From Tenebrio molitor (lineage: Eukaryota; Arthropoda; Insecta; Coleoptera; Tenebrionidae), in assembly GCF_963966145.1 (NCBI RefSeq), contig NC_091052.1, positions 16,306,001 to 16,370,000 on the forward strand: 64,000 nucleotides of DNA, written 5' to 3'. Both the position numbers and the translations under genes were made by a program. Positions 46,717-57,957 of the stretch are shown piece after piece (positions within the stretch are counted from its first letter, which is position 1; every line of letters begins with the position of its first letter). The notes below the pieces were generated by a model. That model had not been told where the DNA came from. It ran no database searches and was given only the letters and a program-made list of their open reading frames with translations.

Positions 46717-46987
46717 TACTATTAGGAACAAATTACTTTGGTCGTCAAAGTCAGTTGACTGACATAAAGTTGTAAAGCAAGCATTAGGATGGTTAACCTT
46801 ATTTTTTACTACATACTGTCAACCACTGTCACTGTCAAACTCATCATTGCAAAATGTTAAATACCGAAAAATGGATAACTGAAGGAGATATTCCTAGGAG
46901 GAAAAATTGAAATTAATGCTTGGTTTACATCAATTTGTTTTGAAGTGACAGAAGAATGACGACCAAAGTATTTTGTCCCCAATAGTA
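46717..46987. mobile_element. MITE family G, copy 2
   Basis: Ends TACTATTAGGAACAAATTAC and inverse TACTATTGGGGACAAAATAC both continue TTTGGTCGTCA. TA target context. Interior non-coding. Confidence 0.85.
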
Positions 46988-47097
46988 CGTGCTAACAATA
47001 CTCATAATGATAAAATTCAGCCTGAATGCCAGTTAATTGCCGGATCAATAGTAGAAATAAATTTTACCATTATTTTATAGAAAACAAAAACCTAGAG

Positions 47098-47468
47098 TAC
47101 TATGGCGGCCAAAAAATTTTGGCCGTCACTTTCTTGACATTCAAGTAAAGTGTAAATAAACCTTTAGGAATCGTAACCCCACTTTCGATTCTTGTCATTT
47201 TGACAATCAATTTAAACTGTTTGAAGCTCAGATATTCCAAAAATCCGACATGAATAAATAAAATTAGATCAAACATACATAGATAACCTTAGGTAAACGT
47301 TCTGTGTAGTAGAAATAACAAAATAATTTTGAGTTTTAAAATTTACCACCCGACAAATAACCTTCATAATCAAGACGGTAATCATGATGACAATAAAGTA
47401 CGGATTACAATTTTTTTTTTTTTGAATTGACAGACAATGACGGCCAAAATTTTTTGGCCGGCATAGTA
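47098..47468. mobile_element. MITE family G, copy 3
   Basis: Long near-perfect inverted ends TACTATG(G/C)CGGCCAAAAAAT then TTTGGCCGTCA. It lies about 110 bases from copy 2. TA at both edges. A 71-codon frame inside is not conserved in the other copies. Confidence 0.9.
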
Positions 47469-47820
47469 CTATCGATGATTCCATAACAACATAATAATTA
47501 CAACTGACTGATTATGTACTAATAGGTGCATTAAAAAAATGCCGATTTATAACCACGACGAACTGCTAACGAATATATCTAAATGTTCTCTCTGTTAAGA
47601 TATGTATTTGCTAAGAAAGAATGTAGTTGCTAATTGCTAAGTGAAACGCTGTTGAAAAAGACTTAAAAACACGTGGATGGCGACGATTAAGACGGGGATA
47701 AAAAAATTAATTTTACTAAATAAGCTACACTATCATGTCAGACTGTGTATCAAGTTGTGCCACAATATTATTATTGCCGTCTGGAGTGTACCAGTTTAAC
47801 TACACCAGTAAATGTTTCCA
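47469..47820. other. Non-coding spacer
   Basis: No gene or repeat partner. Confidence 0.45.
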
Positions 47821-48277
47821 TGGTTTCAACTGACATATTTTATAATACATACATTCATTTTTGTTTTAGACCAGAGTAAGCTGTTTTAATTTTTTTTTAA
47901 TGTTGGTATCGGGACTATGTCAAAATAACAAGATTAAAATTGTTCGAGCTGCCAGTGTCAAATCTGACATATGTATATTTTTTTCCAAAATGCCGTATTA
48001 AAAGGTACCCAATTTATTTTGAAATTTGTGCAATATTTACATCACTAAATACATTATTGAGTCCTAGAAACTATGTAATTAATAGGAAAATGATAATGCT
48101 TGGCTACATGGTCATGAATTTTGACAAGAAAACCTAACCTCAAATATTATACATGATGTACTCGTATTGTCATTCAGCCACAGTTTTACCATACAACTCG
48201 CCAAATTTCCATAGCCTCTCTGGTCTAAAACAAAAGTGAATGTACTCGTAGTATTCAACATTGTGTCAACTGGTATC
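47821..48277. mobile_element. Inverted-repeat element T
   Basis: Left arm 47821-47876 and right arm 48218-48277 are inverted copies. The best block is ACATTCA(T/C)TTTTGTTTTAG plus ACCAGAG, with outer CAACTGACA / TGTCAACTG pairing. Exact termini are uncertain, and no target duplication is visible. Confidence 0.7.
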
Positions 48278-49886
48278 CTTCGTGCTAACATTGATATCGT
48301 AGTGCAAATCTTTAGCAATCTTTAGAATTCCAAAAAATCTTGAAAAATGTAGTGAAAATGTATTCTTACTTGTTTTCATAAATTCAGTGAGGAAAATGGA
48401 CACAGTCTAACAGTAAGTGTCGAAAAGTTCTTTCAACGTTAATATAATCTTACGTAAACCTAACCTAACCTAAATTTTTGATAAACCTTATTTAAACTAG
48501 GGAATAGGGGATGGTGACATTCTTATTCAACAATAAAAGCTTAACTCACAACAAAGAAGTTAATAAAGTTACTAGATTTATTTACTGAGGAGCCCATATT
48601 TTCATATAAGTCGTGAAACTTCTAAATGTGCAAAATGTACAAAATAAAATGAATCTTTTCAATTTAAAAAGTCACGAAATACGTAAATATACTATTTTTC
48701 AATAAAACATACCTATTTATTCACGTCGAGAAATAAATCGATCCCTAATTAATTCCACGTTTCTGCTCGATTTGCTCGAACTTAGCCCTGCCCTGGCAGA
48801 ATAGAGGGCGTTGGCAAAAAAAAAATTATCCCGGCTTTCTATACTCAACTGGTGCAATGATTACTGGTGCTAGCTGAGTACCGCCAGTTGAAATTATATG
48901 TCTCCGCACGTAACTGAATTGGCGCCAGTCGAGTGGTTGTAGCAGCTAGCGTACGGATATGAAACATTGCATACCAAGATCGCGGACCTGCTAAAATCAG
49001 GGAAATATGGTATACTCATGCATTTTCAATCGAGGGTTAACTGAAAAGACATGTTAAGAGATGAATTTTGCTTACAGTCAAATGTGACCACCAGATTTTC
49101 CAAAAATTCCTTTATATTGACTTCAATATTAGCTGCATTTAAATTTCGGTTTTCTTTACCTTTTAATGTCTGGAAAATAATTAAATGTTATTGTAGTGAA
49201 CACCAAGCGATCCCTCAAAATTTATCAAGTGAAAGTTTATGTACCTATCAAATTTATGTTGATCGGAGTCTCATCTATTTCCGACCCCAACAAAGTTCCA
49301 CAAGGCCTACCTATCTCAAAAGTGTTTACAGATGCGGTGCACATTACTATAAGCAAGATTAACAACACCTCAAGCAAAATTAACATTAAACCCTTAGGAT
49401 TACTCAACCACACTAAAGAGGAACAAAGTTTGTAAATTAAACAGAAATTGTATAAATAGGAATTGCTGGAAGACATTGTTAGACAAGACAATAAATCTTG
49501 AAAGTAAAAAAAAAATTAAGCGATCGTTGACCACTGTTTTACAAAAATTTTGATTGGGTACTAGTTTGCACAGGATAATCCCTAGATACCTTTAATAGAA
49601 AATATTAACATAGCATGTGTTTGGGGCCTTAATATAGGAAACCTGAATTTAATTCTATTGAACCTATTTGTTAGATTAAGTGAATTCAGCGATATTATAA
49701 TTAAACATGAAAATTAAATTTACGACGTTGTGAGAACTATGTCAAGAATGATAGAATAGTTGTGAGAGGTGAACAAACGCATTATTATTTTATTTATAAT
49801 TCGTTAATTAAGAAATTTCTTGTTGGTCGTAATTAAATATTTCAACTAAATTAAGCCATTTTATGTTGGGTTTAAAATAATATAAC
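48278..49886. other. Unique non-coding DNA
   Basis: No gene is supported. Overlapping frames at 49051-49491 on both strands contain short strings that faintly recall reverse-transcriptase words but no ordered motif set. Confidence 0.4.
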
Positions 49887-50463
49887 ATGTCAACAAGAAA
49901 AAAGTGGATCCAATTAGGCGAGACGTTCTATTCTGACATACCGCAACACATGAGAAATCTGGGCCGATGTTTTATCACATGGTACAGCAGTCGTTTAGAT
50001 TATTTCAATATATCTTCGTCACGGATTTTTATTTTTCAGGCAGGATCTGAAACTATCGTGAAAGATTCCTTTGATGTTGGACATCCTGTACATTTGAGAA
50101 ACAACTCCATTGGTGATGTTTATATTTTTCCTTTCTCCAACGTTATAAATAGGTGGAGTAATTCATTAAGGTAAGTTTGGTGCCCCAACGCTTTTTATTA
50201 TTTATTGCCATAATTACCAACGGCTTAAACATTATTTTAAGCGTCCTGTTATGACAAATGACGTTATGAATATTTTTTTAAGGGACGTTACACCTATTTA
50301 TGAAAAATTAATTCATATCATGGTTAACAGACGTGAAGAAACTGTCGGGTCAAGAGTCAAGTCCAGGTCATTCCTACAGTCCTTAAATCACGCCGTTTCC
50401 GGTAGCTGTCAAGCAAAAGTCTGTCGTGCGAAGTCATCGGCCTGCGTCGGAATTGAACGTTAA
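49887..50463 (+). CDS. Candidate host exons of unknown gene, perhaps 2-oxoglutarate oxygenase-like
   Basis: An open frame from an ATG at 49887 runs to a strong splice donor, AAG|GTAAGTT, at 50170/50171. Inside it, TTTTTATTTTTCAG|GCAGG at 50039/50040 is a good acceptor. A second acceptor, TTTTTTTAAG|GGACG, at 50282/50283 keeps the frame, so 50040-50170 joins 50283 onward, reading NVINRWSNSLR then DVTPIYEKLIHIM. The upstream part GSETIVKDSFDVGHP is weakly reminiscent of the VK(E/D)-SFD-(V/F)-G block of isopenicillin-N-synthase-type 2-oxoglutarate/Fe(II) oxygenases, but the metal-binding HxD...H region is not in the window. The reading past about 50330 may be intron. It could be an isolated partial gene, a pseudogene or chance. 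Confidence 0.25.
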
Positions 50464-51937
50464 CCTGTCTTCCTTCAACGAACTGTAGAGTATGATTGAT
50501 GTGACCGATTCATCTTCGTTATTTCCTTTCGTGACACTCTTCCAACTTTTACTTTGTACATAATTAGCGGAGGAGAGCTTTCGCCGGAGCTTTTGCATCC
50601 GAGGAGAAAACGTGTCGGAGATCGCGCCCGGTTCTCTTGCATACGATTATACCAATTTATCACTGTCGTACGGGGGCGAATTCATAATAAACTCATGTAA
50701 CGATTGGGGCATGCATGCGGTTCGGTTCGGTTGGGACAGTGGCGGTCTGCCCTCCGTGATCGATCACATGACAGCCAAGTTCATGCTCGGCAATCAATCA
50801 GGACTCGCCTCATTCCCTGGCACTCATTAACAATCCTGCTAATCACCGTCGCTCGCAAAGTAGACCGACTACTCGACAAGGAAAATATTCTCACGTCTGT
50901 GTTATAGTTACGAGTATAGTTGGACGACGATCTTGGATAACTTCATTTATTTACGTGTCACAGGGACGCAGATACAGAGGATTTGTAGAGATTACTATTG
51001 CAGGACCTCGCGACAAGTTTGCCTTTCCAGAAGTGCATCCGGCATTTTCCGGTCCACTTAACTCAGAGCGTTAATTTCAAATTCAATTAATTTGAGAAAG
51101 AAAAGAACCAAAAACGTAGTTTAAGGAGCCATTTATGTAAGTGTAAAAATAATTGTGAAACGCTAGGAAAGAATTTTATCTGTTAAGCGCTGATTTCGGG
51201 AAAGGTTATCGTGTTTAGTGCAATGGAATTTGTTAGCATCATTTGTCCATTATCGGGATGTTATCACTTTGTTACAATTAATTAGTGTTTCTTTTACACA
51301 GCCGATGCCCTTCAAAAATATTAAGTCACACTTTATTTCAATCAAAACAAGAAATGTTGAAAATTTAAAATGATGACCCATTGAGATAGTAGATGTTTAA
51401 ATACTCACGTCAGAAAAATTAAAAATATAAATGATAACTTATTAATAACTTTTGACTTAGACAAAATATAATATTAGGCAAGTAAACATTCAGGAAACTG
51501 TCGCTACCTCATTATAAACATAAAGATCTGAATTTGATACGCGAATTCATCCGTTGTGTGACAAGTTTTTTCAATAACATTTGTTATAATTATAATACGG
51601 TCCACTGAAATTTCACGCTATATAATACATATACACAGTGTCCTAAAATTCGTCGAACAACTTAGCACTACGTTGTTGAAAAGATAAAACAACATTTGGA
51701 AATTGCGAAAAAAATTCCACCTGAAGAAATTGACCTTTTTCTGAAAGTAAGCTGGATTCATCTCAATGCTGCATAGATGTTTGATCTTAACCCTATATAC
51801 ATTCTTGACAACCACTCTCCACTAAACAATACGATTGTGAATATGATTGTTCATATAGAGGTGTAGGATTCTGTGGCTTTCTATCTTTAGGAACCTATTG
51901 GGTTTTTCTGTTTAGATTTACAAAAAAGATCACATGT
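50464..51937. other. Unique non-coding DNA with a GC-rich segment
   Basis: GC-richer at 50560-50900. Frames at 50612-50830 and 50704-50907 overlap in different phases without domains. The rest is AT-rich. A TACACAGTGTCC-like single end lies near 51630. Confidence 0.4.
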
Positions 51938-52189
51938 TAGAGGTGTTGGATTCTCTCATGGGTTATGACCTTGGAAATATCTGCTCGAATGCGGAGTGAT
52001 AAACCAGTGAAAAATCTGTAAATGAAAAGTGAAAACGTCGACTACTTTACTTAATAGACCAGAGAGAGAGACGACTCTAACGTAACGAATAACGATGTTT
52101 TCCGGTAGGTTTGTAGCGTTTACTTGAGACCGATATTCGTCGTTTGCGCAGATATGACTCATAGCCCATGAGAAAATCCAAGACTTCTA
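51938..52189 (+). mobile_element. MITE family A, complete copy
   Basis: Ends TTAGAGGTGTTGGATTCTCT and inverse TTAGAAGTCTTGGATTTTCT. Inner blocks ACGTCGACTACTTTAC, GAGAGAGACGAC and GACCGATATTCGTCGTTTG are shared with the copies at 1546, 15696 and 55368. TA at both edges. Confidence 0.9.
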
Positions 52190-52627
52190 ACAGTCTTAAA
52201 ACGGAGAAGAAATTATTCATCAAGTTATTTATTAACGTTTTCATCTTTTATCATTTTTAACACCAAATACGTTAATCTTGAACTATTTAATAACACTTGG
52301 AGTATGGGTTATGTCTGAAATAAATTTAATACGTTTTTTTTTTTAATTAGAAAGAATGACATCATCAGCTACTTATATCTATTTTTAAGGAATTAAAAAA
52401 CTATTATAGGATGATACTTCATTAAATTTTTTGAAGACGTTCTCAAGTATAAAATATGTTGTGCAAAGGTGTTATAATAGAAGTTATTAAACGGGACAGT
52501 GGAACGAATCAGGTGCGGTAAGAAATAAAAAAAAGGCAAGGCAAGGCACAGAAAAGTCACGGCTGGGCAAGTCAGGTTAGGTCTGTGCTGGCTTTACACG
52601 TTTTCCGAGGAAAAGAAAAAGGTGAAA
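52190..52627. other. AT-rich non-coding spacer
   Basis: No gene or repeat partner; AAGGCAAGGCAAGGCA is a short tandem near 52533. Confidence 0.45.
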
Positions 52628-52866
52628 TTTTCATGGAAAAGGTGGACAGTAAGAAGATCTAACTTGAGGTAGGCGGAAATGATCAGCATGAACGCCATAA
52701 AATTCTTTTAGGTGATGATGCATCCTCTGCAACCATTAAATCCGCAAATACGCACAGCACTTGACTATCTGATGGATTACATGCACATTAAATTGTAATT
52801 TTTCTCAAACAATGAATAGAAACAATGCCAAAACACAGTTTTCTTCAATCGTCGAACAAAGAAATA
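52628..52866 (+). repeat. Repeat U, copy 1 (internally deleted)
   Basis: It aligns with 57668-57957: GGAAAAGGTGG, GATCAGCATG, TTTAGGTGATGATGCATCC, CATTAAATCCGCAA and CACAGCA. The U6-like middle of copy 2 is missing, and the deletion falls at a CAGCATG that occurs twice in copy 2, suggesting loss between short direct repeats. Confidence 0.7.
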
Positions 52867-52951
52867 AAGTTGATTAGTTCTTCCAAAATTTTCTGACACC
52901 GCACAACGTGTGACACTGTGACACAATGAAAACGGGCTCAGATACGTACAC

Positions 52952-53146
52952 ATGACTGAGTGTGTTTACAAAATTTACCTGAAGTACAGCAACATCAGGG
53001 AATTTCACGGAATTCCCTTAGAGATGATTGAGCTTCATCCACCCATTTTGGCACCAATAAAAATTTCTGTTCCAGTTGAAAAACACTCGGGCAAGTTTGG
53101 TTCAATACCCAACAAAAATGTAGTCTTAAAAGAGACTGATTTATAG
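52952..53146 (+). other. Open frame with coding-like composition, unidentified
   Basis: 64 codons from ATG at 52952 read VYKIYLKYSNIREFHGIPLE and IELHPPILAPIKISVPVEKH. The proline/isoleucine-rich composition looks less like random AT-rich translation than most frames here. No family is recognised, no clear donor follows and a stop ends it. It may be a gene or retroelement scrap, or chance. Confidence 0.15.
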
Positions 53147-53217
53147 CGATAACATAGAAAAGTAGAAAACAACTAGCGAAACAAAATTTTAAAACACGAA
53201 AGGCAGTAGAAAAATAG

Positions 53218-53511
53218 TACAGGGTTAGTCAGGAGAGACTTCTGATGAAAATTTCGTTATATGCAACCGAAACTACAATTTCCAATGGTTTCTGGCTTCG
53301 TAAATTTATAAAAAGTACCTAATACTTAAATCAACGATTGCTGGCCTTTATTGTCTGTCATTGTCATTGTCATTCATGATTAATCTTATTCGCCAAGCTA
53401 TTTGGCTTATTTCGAATTAAACAAAATACATATCAAGTTCTAGGGGTTTCTTGTATTTTGGGTTGCATATAACGAAATTTTCATCGGAAGTCTCTCGTGA
53501 ATAACCCTGTA
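53218..53511. mobile_element. MITE family Z
   Basis: Inverted ends of about 53 bases begin TACAGGGTTA(G/T)TCA and share TGAAAATTTCGTTATATGCA. TA at both edges. Its right end lies three bases from the start of the recombinase-related short repeat. Confidence 0.9.
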
Positions 53512-53514
53512 TAT

Positions 53515-53742
53515 TATTTAACGAGTTCGTGTGTAAATTGGGCTCTTTATGGTATGAGTGGGCCCAATTTACACACGAACGAGTTGAATACGACGTTTTT
53601 TTGTTCGACGAGCCCCTTAAAAGCTCCAAATCGCTTAATATTTTTAAAATTAGCTTGACGTTTCGTTTTGACAAGTGACATTTATCAAAATCCGTTCACA
53701 CCAGAGAAAATTATCAAATTCTGACAGTGCCGGACAAAAAAT
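53515..53742 (+). mobile_element. Short derivative of the 25.1-26.6 kb recombinase element
   Basis: 53515-53640 matches 25118-25258 (TTTAACGAGTTCGTGTGTAA, GTTCGACGAGCCCCTTAAA, CAAATCGCTTAA). 53646-53742 matches 26526-26609 (AAAATTAGCTTGAC, CAAATTCTGACAGTG). The join at about 53641-53645 skips the inverted repeats, gene and palindrome of the long copy. The left part has a perfect hairpin, GTTCGTGTGTAAATTGGGC / GCCCAATTTACACACGAAC, of which only one arm survives in the long copy. Confidence 0.85.
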
Positions 53743-55367
53743 TGTCAAAATTGTCAAATATAGGGCCACCTTAGGCAACTCAGAATACAACACATTACAC
53801 CTAAGCAAAATGTCCGCCTAGATGTAAAATTTAAAAAATCACCACCTGTACAACATGTCTGAAATGTGACCGTAAGATTTTGATTGTTTTTATTTTGACA
53901 ATAATGATCCTACCAGTCGATTTTTTGTTTTTGATGGGCAAATTGGATTCTCAAGCTTCTTTGATGACACAGTACCATTTCTTTCCGGGGACATTTTTTG
54001 CAGTATGTGGCGAGTTAATTTGGTCTGTTCGTTTTGGACCTGTACCAACTTGTGCGAAAACGGCAATCGAGAGAAAGTGTTAAATCCTGTGCAAACGTAA
54101 TTTGTGCACGATGACTATGACTGGCGTCGATGAAAGCAACTTGTTGGTCATCATTACAGCACTCCCCGTTGTGATCGAGTTAATGACATGGCAGAACACG
54201 CCACCGATCTCGTCCGGTCGGTCCGGTGAGGAGTCAATAACAGAATGATTTGTTTAATTCCCGCGTCGATGGTATCGGTTATACATGAAAGCAGCTGCAT
54301 TAATCATATATATCTGGTCGGCGGCGGCGAAAGTTGAAAGAAGACATTACGGTAACGAATGGGGTCAAGTCAAGCTGAAACAACATCCCGATGTGAACAA
54401 CGTTCGGTATCGCGGCACACATCTCGAATTGGCTCGCAGTTAACAGAGGGTGTGGAGCATTGATAAATGGGGCCATAAATTATAGCCGACTCCTCCCTGG
54501 AGTTGAGTGGGCAAATATCTATCACAGTTATAATTTAAAAGATCGTTTATCAAGATATTTATTGCAATCATAAAGCGTCTACTGCCTGAAATATATAGTG
54601 ACAGGCCGTTTCATAACGATATCTGACGACGACGGAGTCCGGTCCGTAAATAACGGCCGACGTGCGTGACAGTCGGCGACGTTGCGACACGACGCCTCGT
54701 CTGCTTCGGCCCTTACCTACGTCGGATTAATTAATGCCTATCGCCGACACATCCCAGTGTTCGACATAAATCCTCCATAGTCCCAATAAGTGTAAACTTA
54801 CACAGATAAGCGCTGAAATATGCTCCAGTTGTCGTCGTTGCCGCACGCCGTTCCTCCACCTTTACGTGCATAGGCGCTAATCCGACGGTCATTTGCATTT
54901 TCGTGTCGCCTATTGCGAAACTGCCGGCTGGGATCAAGCACTTATCTGACATTTACACTCAACTACTTGAATCTAATTATTATTTATAGACGCATTCGCC
55001 TTACTCTAACACACTTTATTACTTCATCAGATACGACGGACAAGCCATTGTTTTAATTTATGACCGGTGGCACGTTTACATACGTCAAACGCCGCACCGA
55101 GACGCTTTCTTGCGCCTACTTCTTGCACCATTGCGTCCATTGTTTTGTCCACAGACTCTCTGCCACGATGCGTGATCTCGATCAAACGGAGCTTTACAGC
55201 TTACGGCGTCAGGGGGTAAAACGGTGAAGTGATAAGCGAGTAAGAGTAAATGTTGGTATGTTGGTAACGTTTCCGATGAAAAAAAGATCGATGGAACAGT
55301 TGTTTATAATGTTTTACATGTAAAATTACATGCACAACGTATACCTTTAGCGAAAAAATAACGCTAG
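53743..55367. other. Unique non-coding DNA, candidate regulatory stretch
   Basis: GC-richer from about 54120 to 54960. GGCCATAAATTATAGCCG at 54471-54488 is a near-palindromic CCATAAA/TTATAG-type site. A 73-codon minus-strand frame at 54731-54952 and a 67-codon plus-strand frame at 53880-54083 lack domains. Confidence 0.4.
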
Positions 55368-55598
55368 TAGAGGTGTTGGATTCTCTCATGGGCTGTGGCC
55401 TTGGAAATATCTGCACGAAGGCGGAGCGAAAAACCAATGTAAAGAAAAACGTCGACTACTTTACATGCAAATAGACGAGAGAGAGAGAGAGACGACACTA
55501 ACGTAAAGAATGACAATGTTTTCCGGCCGGTTTGTAGCGCCTACTTCGTCGTTTGCGCAGATATGACTCATAGCCCATGAGAAAATCCAACACCTCTA
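55368..55598 (+). mobile_element. MITE family A, complete copy (shortest)
   Basis: Ends TAGAGGTGTTGGATTCTCTC in both orientations, nearly perfect. Contains (GA)n at about 55481-55492 and the CGAAGGCGGAGC block shared with family N. TA at both edges. Confidence 0.95.
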
Positions 55599-57667
55599 CC
55601 TACCAAGGTAATAATCGACATATGCTACATATTCTATGGAATAGAGTGTTATTTTTAAAGATTACAGCGTTCGATGCTTACAATAGGAGTGATTTTTTTC
55701 TTCACGTTCAACATCATTCGTTGAAAGCGCACATTTCATCATTCAGTAACTTAAAAATAACTATCTTGTGGTAAGCTATAAATATTCCAAAAATGAACAA
55801 AATCCACGACATGAAGGTTTTCTGCATCGATTTGACAAAGAATGGCCCTGATACGTTTAAACTCGGCACATTATAAAAAGAATGCAAATTATAGGAACGG
55901 TGTAATAAAAATGATAGTTGTGCTTCTTCATTTCGAGCAACATAAATTTTGCATAAAGAGAAATAAATCTACATGCACGGTTCTATTTTATGACAAAGTT
56001 TTGAATAAGGGAACAAGTTCATAATTATATATTTTTTAAGCTGATCATTCAGGAAACTTGAGTGGAAAACTTGCGACTGTTTGTACGAAAGCTCGTCACC
56101 TATTATGGCAACGTCAGTCCGCCTGAAGTCCTTGATTGGATTCTGCCTCATCGACGTGTCCATTGCAAGAAACTGGCGACGGAAAAAGCCATGTTCACAG
56201 CAGCGGCAAATAAAGCAATCAAAGAACAATAACGGCGTAAGGAAGCGAAATAATGGATGGCGCACAGTTTTTGCGGTTGTCCAGCTCTAGGGTTGGTATT
56301 TAGAATCCCGTTGAGGATGAGGCAATGAACATAGGGACGTTCCGCGGTAAATGTTGATCCTTTTTTCACCCTTATAGCCGTGTCCCCTCGGGCGACATAA
56401 TTTCCGTTTTATAAACGTGCTGCCGTTTCTCCGGTGTGATTAATGTACCGGATTCCATTAAGCAATGATGTTTTTGTGTTTGGTGATGTGATGAGCTTCG
56501 GGCGAAATGAGTCATAATTTCGATGCCTCCCTTACAACTAATTTTTTCATTTTTCTCCCTAAGATTATTTATCGAATTGGTTAAATTATTGGAAGGTGTG
56601 AAATTAAAAGAAGACGAGCTGTTTGGATGGGTATTATCATGTACGAACTAATTAGGGTTGTAATTAGGGTAACTGGCAGGAGCCAGGTATAGGGGGGAAT
56701 AATTAATTTCCTCTTGCGAACATTGATTACGTAATTGGTAAGTTAGCAGGCTGGGAGATAAACTAATTATGAATGAACGTGTAATATATAGAGCGTTCCA
56801 TTAAATCTGTTATCAGAAGCTTAATCAGTAATGCGGGTTGTCATGTACAACATTAGCGTCAGTGCCGATTTGCTGGGTTGTCAGCGTCCGCAGATGAGCT
56901 ACATCACACGGACAGCTGGGGGAGGATCATTAAATTACTACTATTACACGTCACAGTTCTTGACAAATAATATCAACATCAAACTCGCTCTCTCTACATA
57001 TAGCTCACGCTTTAATTAGAAAATCTGCTGTCTTTCAACCGTCACCATTAATATTCTGTAGGATCTATTGCTCTTGGAAGGACTTTTACAGTCGCTTTTG
57101 ACCATGCATTTTTTAAACATATGTTTCTCGTATAAAACAACTGAAAATTGGTTACTCCAGTAGCAGAAGAACTTATTAAGTTATACATGTAGGTACATCT
57201 CTTGTATCAAAGTACCAAATTCACTGTAATTTAAAGAGAAACAAGTGAAAAAATAAGGAAAAATCGAATAATTGAAACTATCATGCGTTCAAATGAAAAC
57301 CTGGGCAGAGTAGGCGTTGAGAAAAGTAAACCAATGGGAACAGCGTAAAGTTTGAATTTCCCGCCGTTTAACACGCATGGCATTTGTCTATGTTTAATCG
57401 GTACACCATTGAACATGTTTGTGTTAACAAATGGCGCCCTTAGATATGTGCTTCGAAAATAGTAATCGTTAGTTATTTTATTCTTAATGTAAAACATTAC
57501 AAAGAAAGAAAAGAAAAACAGAAAGATTTTTTTTTGTTTATAAATTTTAGGTTATCTGTCAAGATACTCTAAATACAACTGTCAATTTACAGTTTAAAAA
57601 AGCAAAGCAAATGATGGTTTCCAACATTCCAACGCCTTCCCAGCCCAGGATTTCATTTGAACGCCCG
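55599..57667. other. Unique non-coding DNA
   Basis: No supported gene. Overlapping frames on both strands at 55969-56369 show no domain. The part from about 56080 to 56420 is GC-richer. Confidence 0.4.
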
Positions 57668-57957
57668 ATATTTTGAAAAAGGTGGCACTACGCAAGGATA
57701 AGAAAAGATCAGCATGGTCCCTGCGCAAAGATAAGAGAAATTCAGCATGAAGTTCCTCCGATGCCAGAACGCTATTAAATTCCTTGTAGGTGATGCTGCA
57801 TCCCCCGCAATCATTAAATCCTCAAGCAGGCACAGCAACACGATTGTCTGAATTAAATACAGAAGTTGATGGAACACATTGAATTGCCATTATCCTCAAA
57901 CAAAGAGCAGAAACAATATCAAAGCTCTTTCACTCTTTGTACAAACAAAGAATAATT
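57668..57957 (+). repeat. Repeat U, copy 2, carrying a U6-like segment
   Basis: It aligns with 52628-52866 outside its centre. The centre, 57701-57756, resembles U6 snRNA. That pattern suggests a U6-containing retro-derived repeat of which copy 1 lost the U6 part. Confidence 0.7.
57701..57756 (+). pseudogene. U6 snRNA-derived segment
   Basis: GATCAGCATGGTCCCTGCGC followed by AAAGATAAGAGAAATT and ATGAAGTTCC tracks the conserved U6 order: the GAT(T)AGCATGG(C)CCCTGCGCAA block with the U4/U6 and catalytic core region, then GGATGAC, then AAAATC-TGAAG. The 5' stem-loop and ACAGAGA box region are absent or unrecognisable, and there is no U6-type promoter, so it is a retro-derived remnant and not a working gene. 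Confidence 0.65.

Noticed and set aside
49196..49491. Strings such as VPQGLPIS (plus) and GRPCGTLLG (minus) recalling reverse-transcriptase words
   Set aside because: They occur on opposite strands of the same bases, without YxDD or neighbouring blocks in order.
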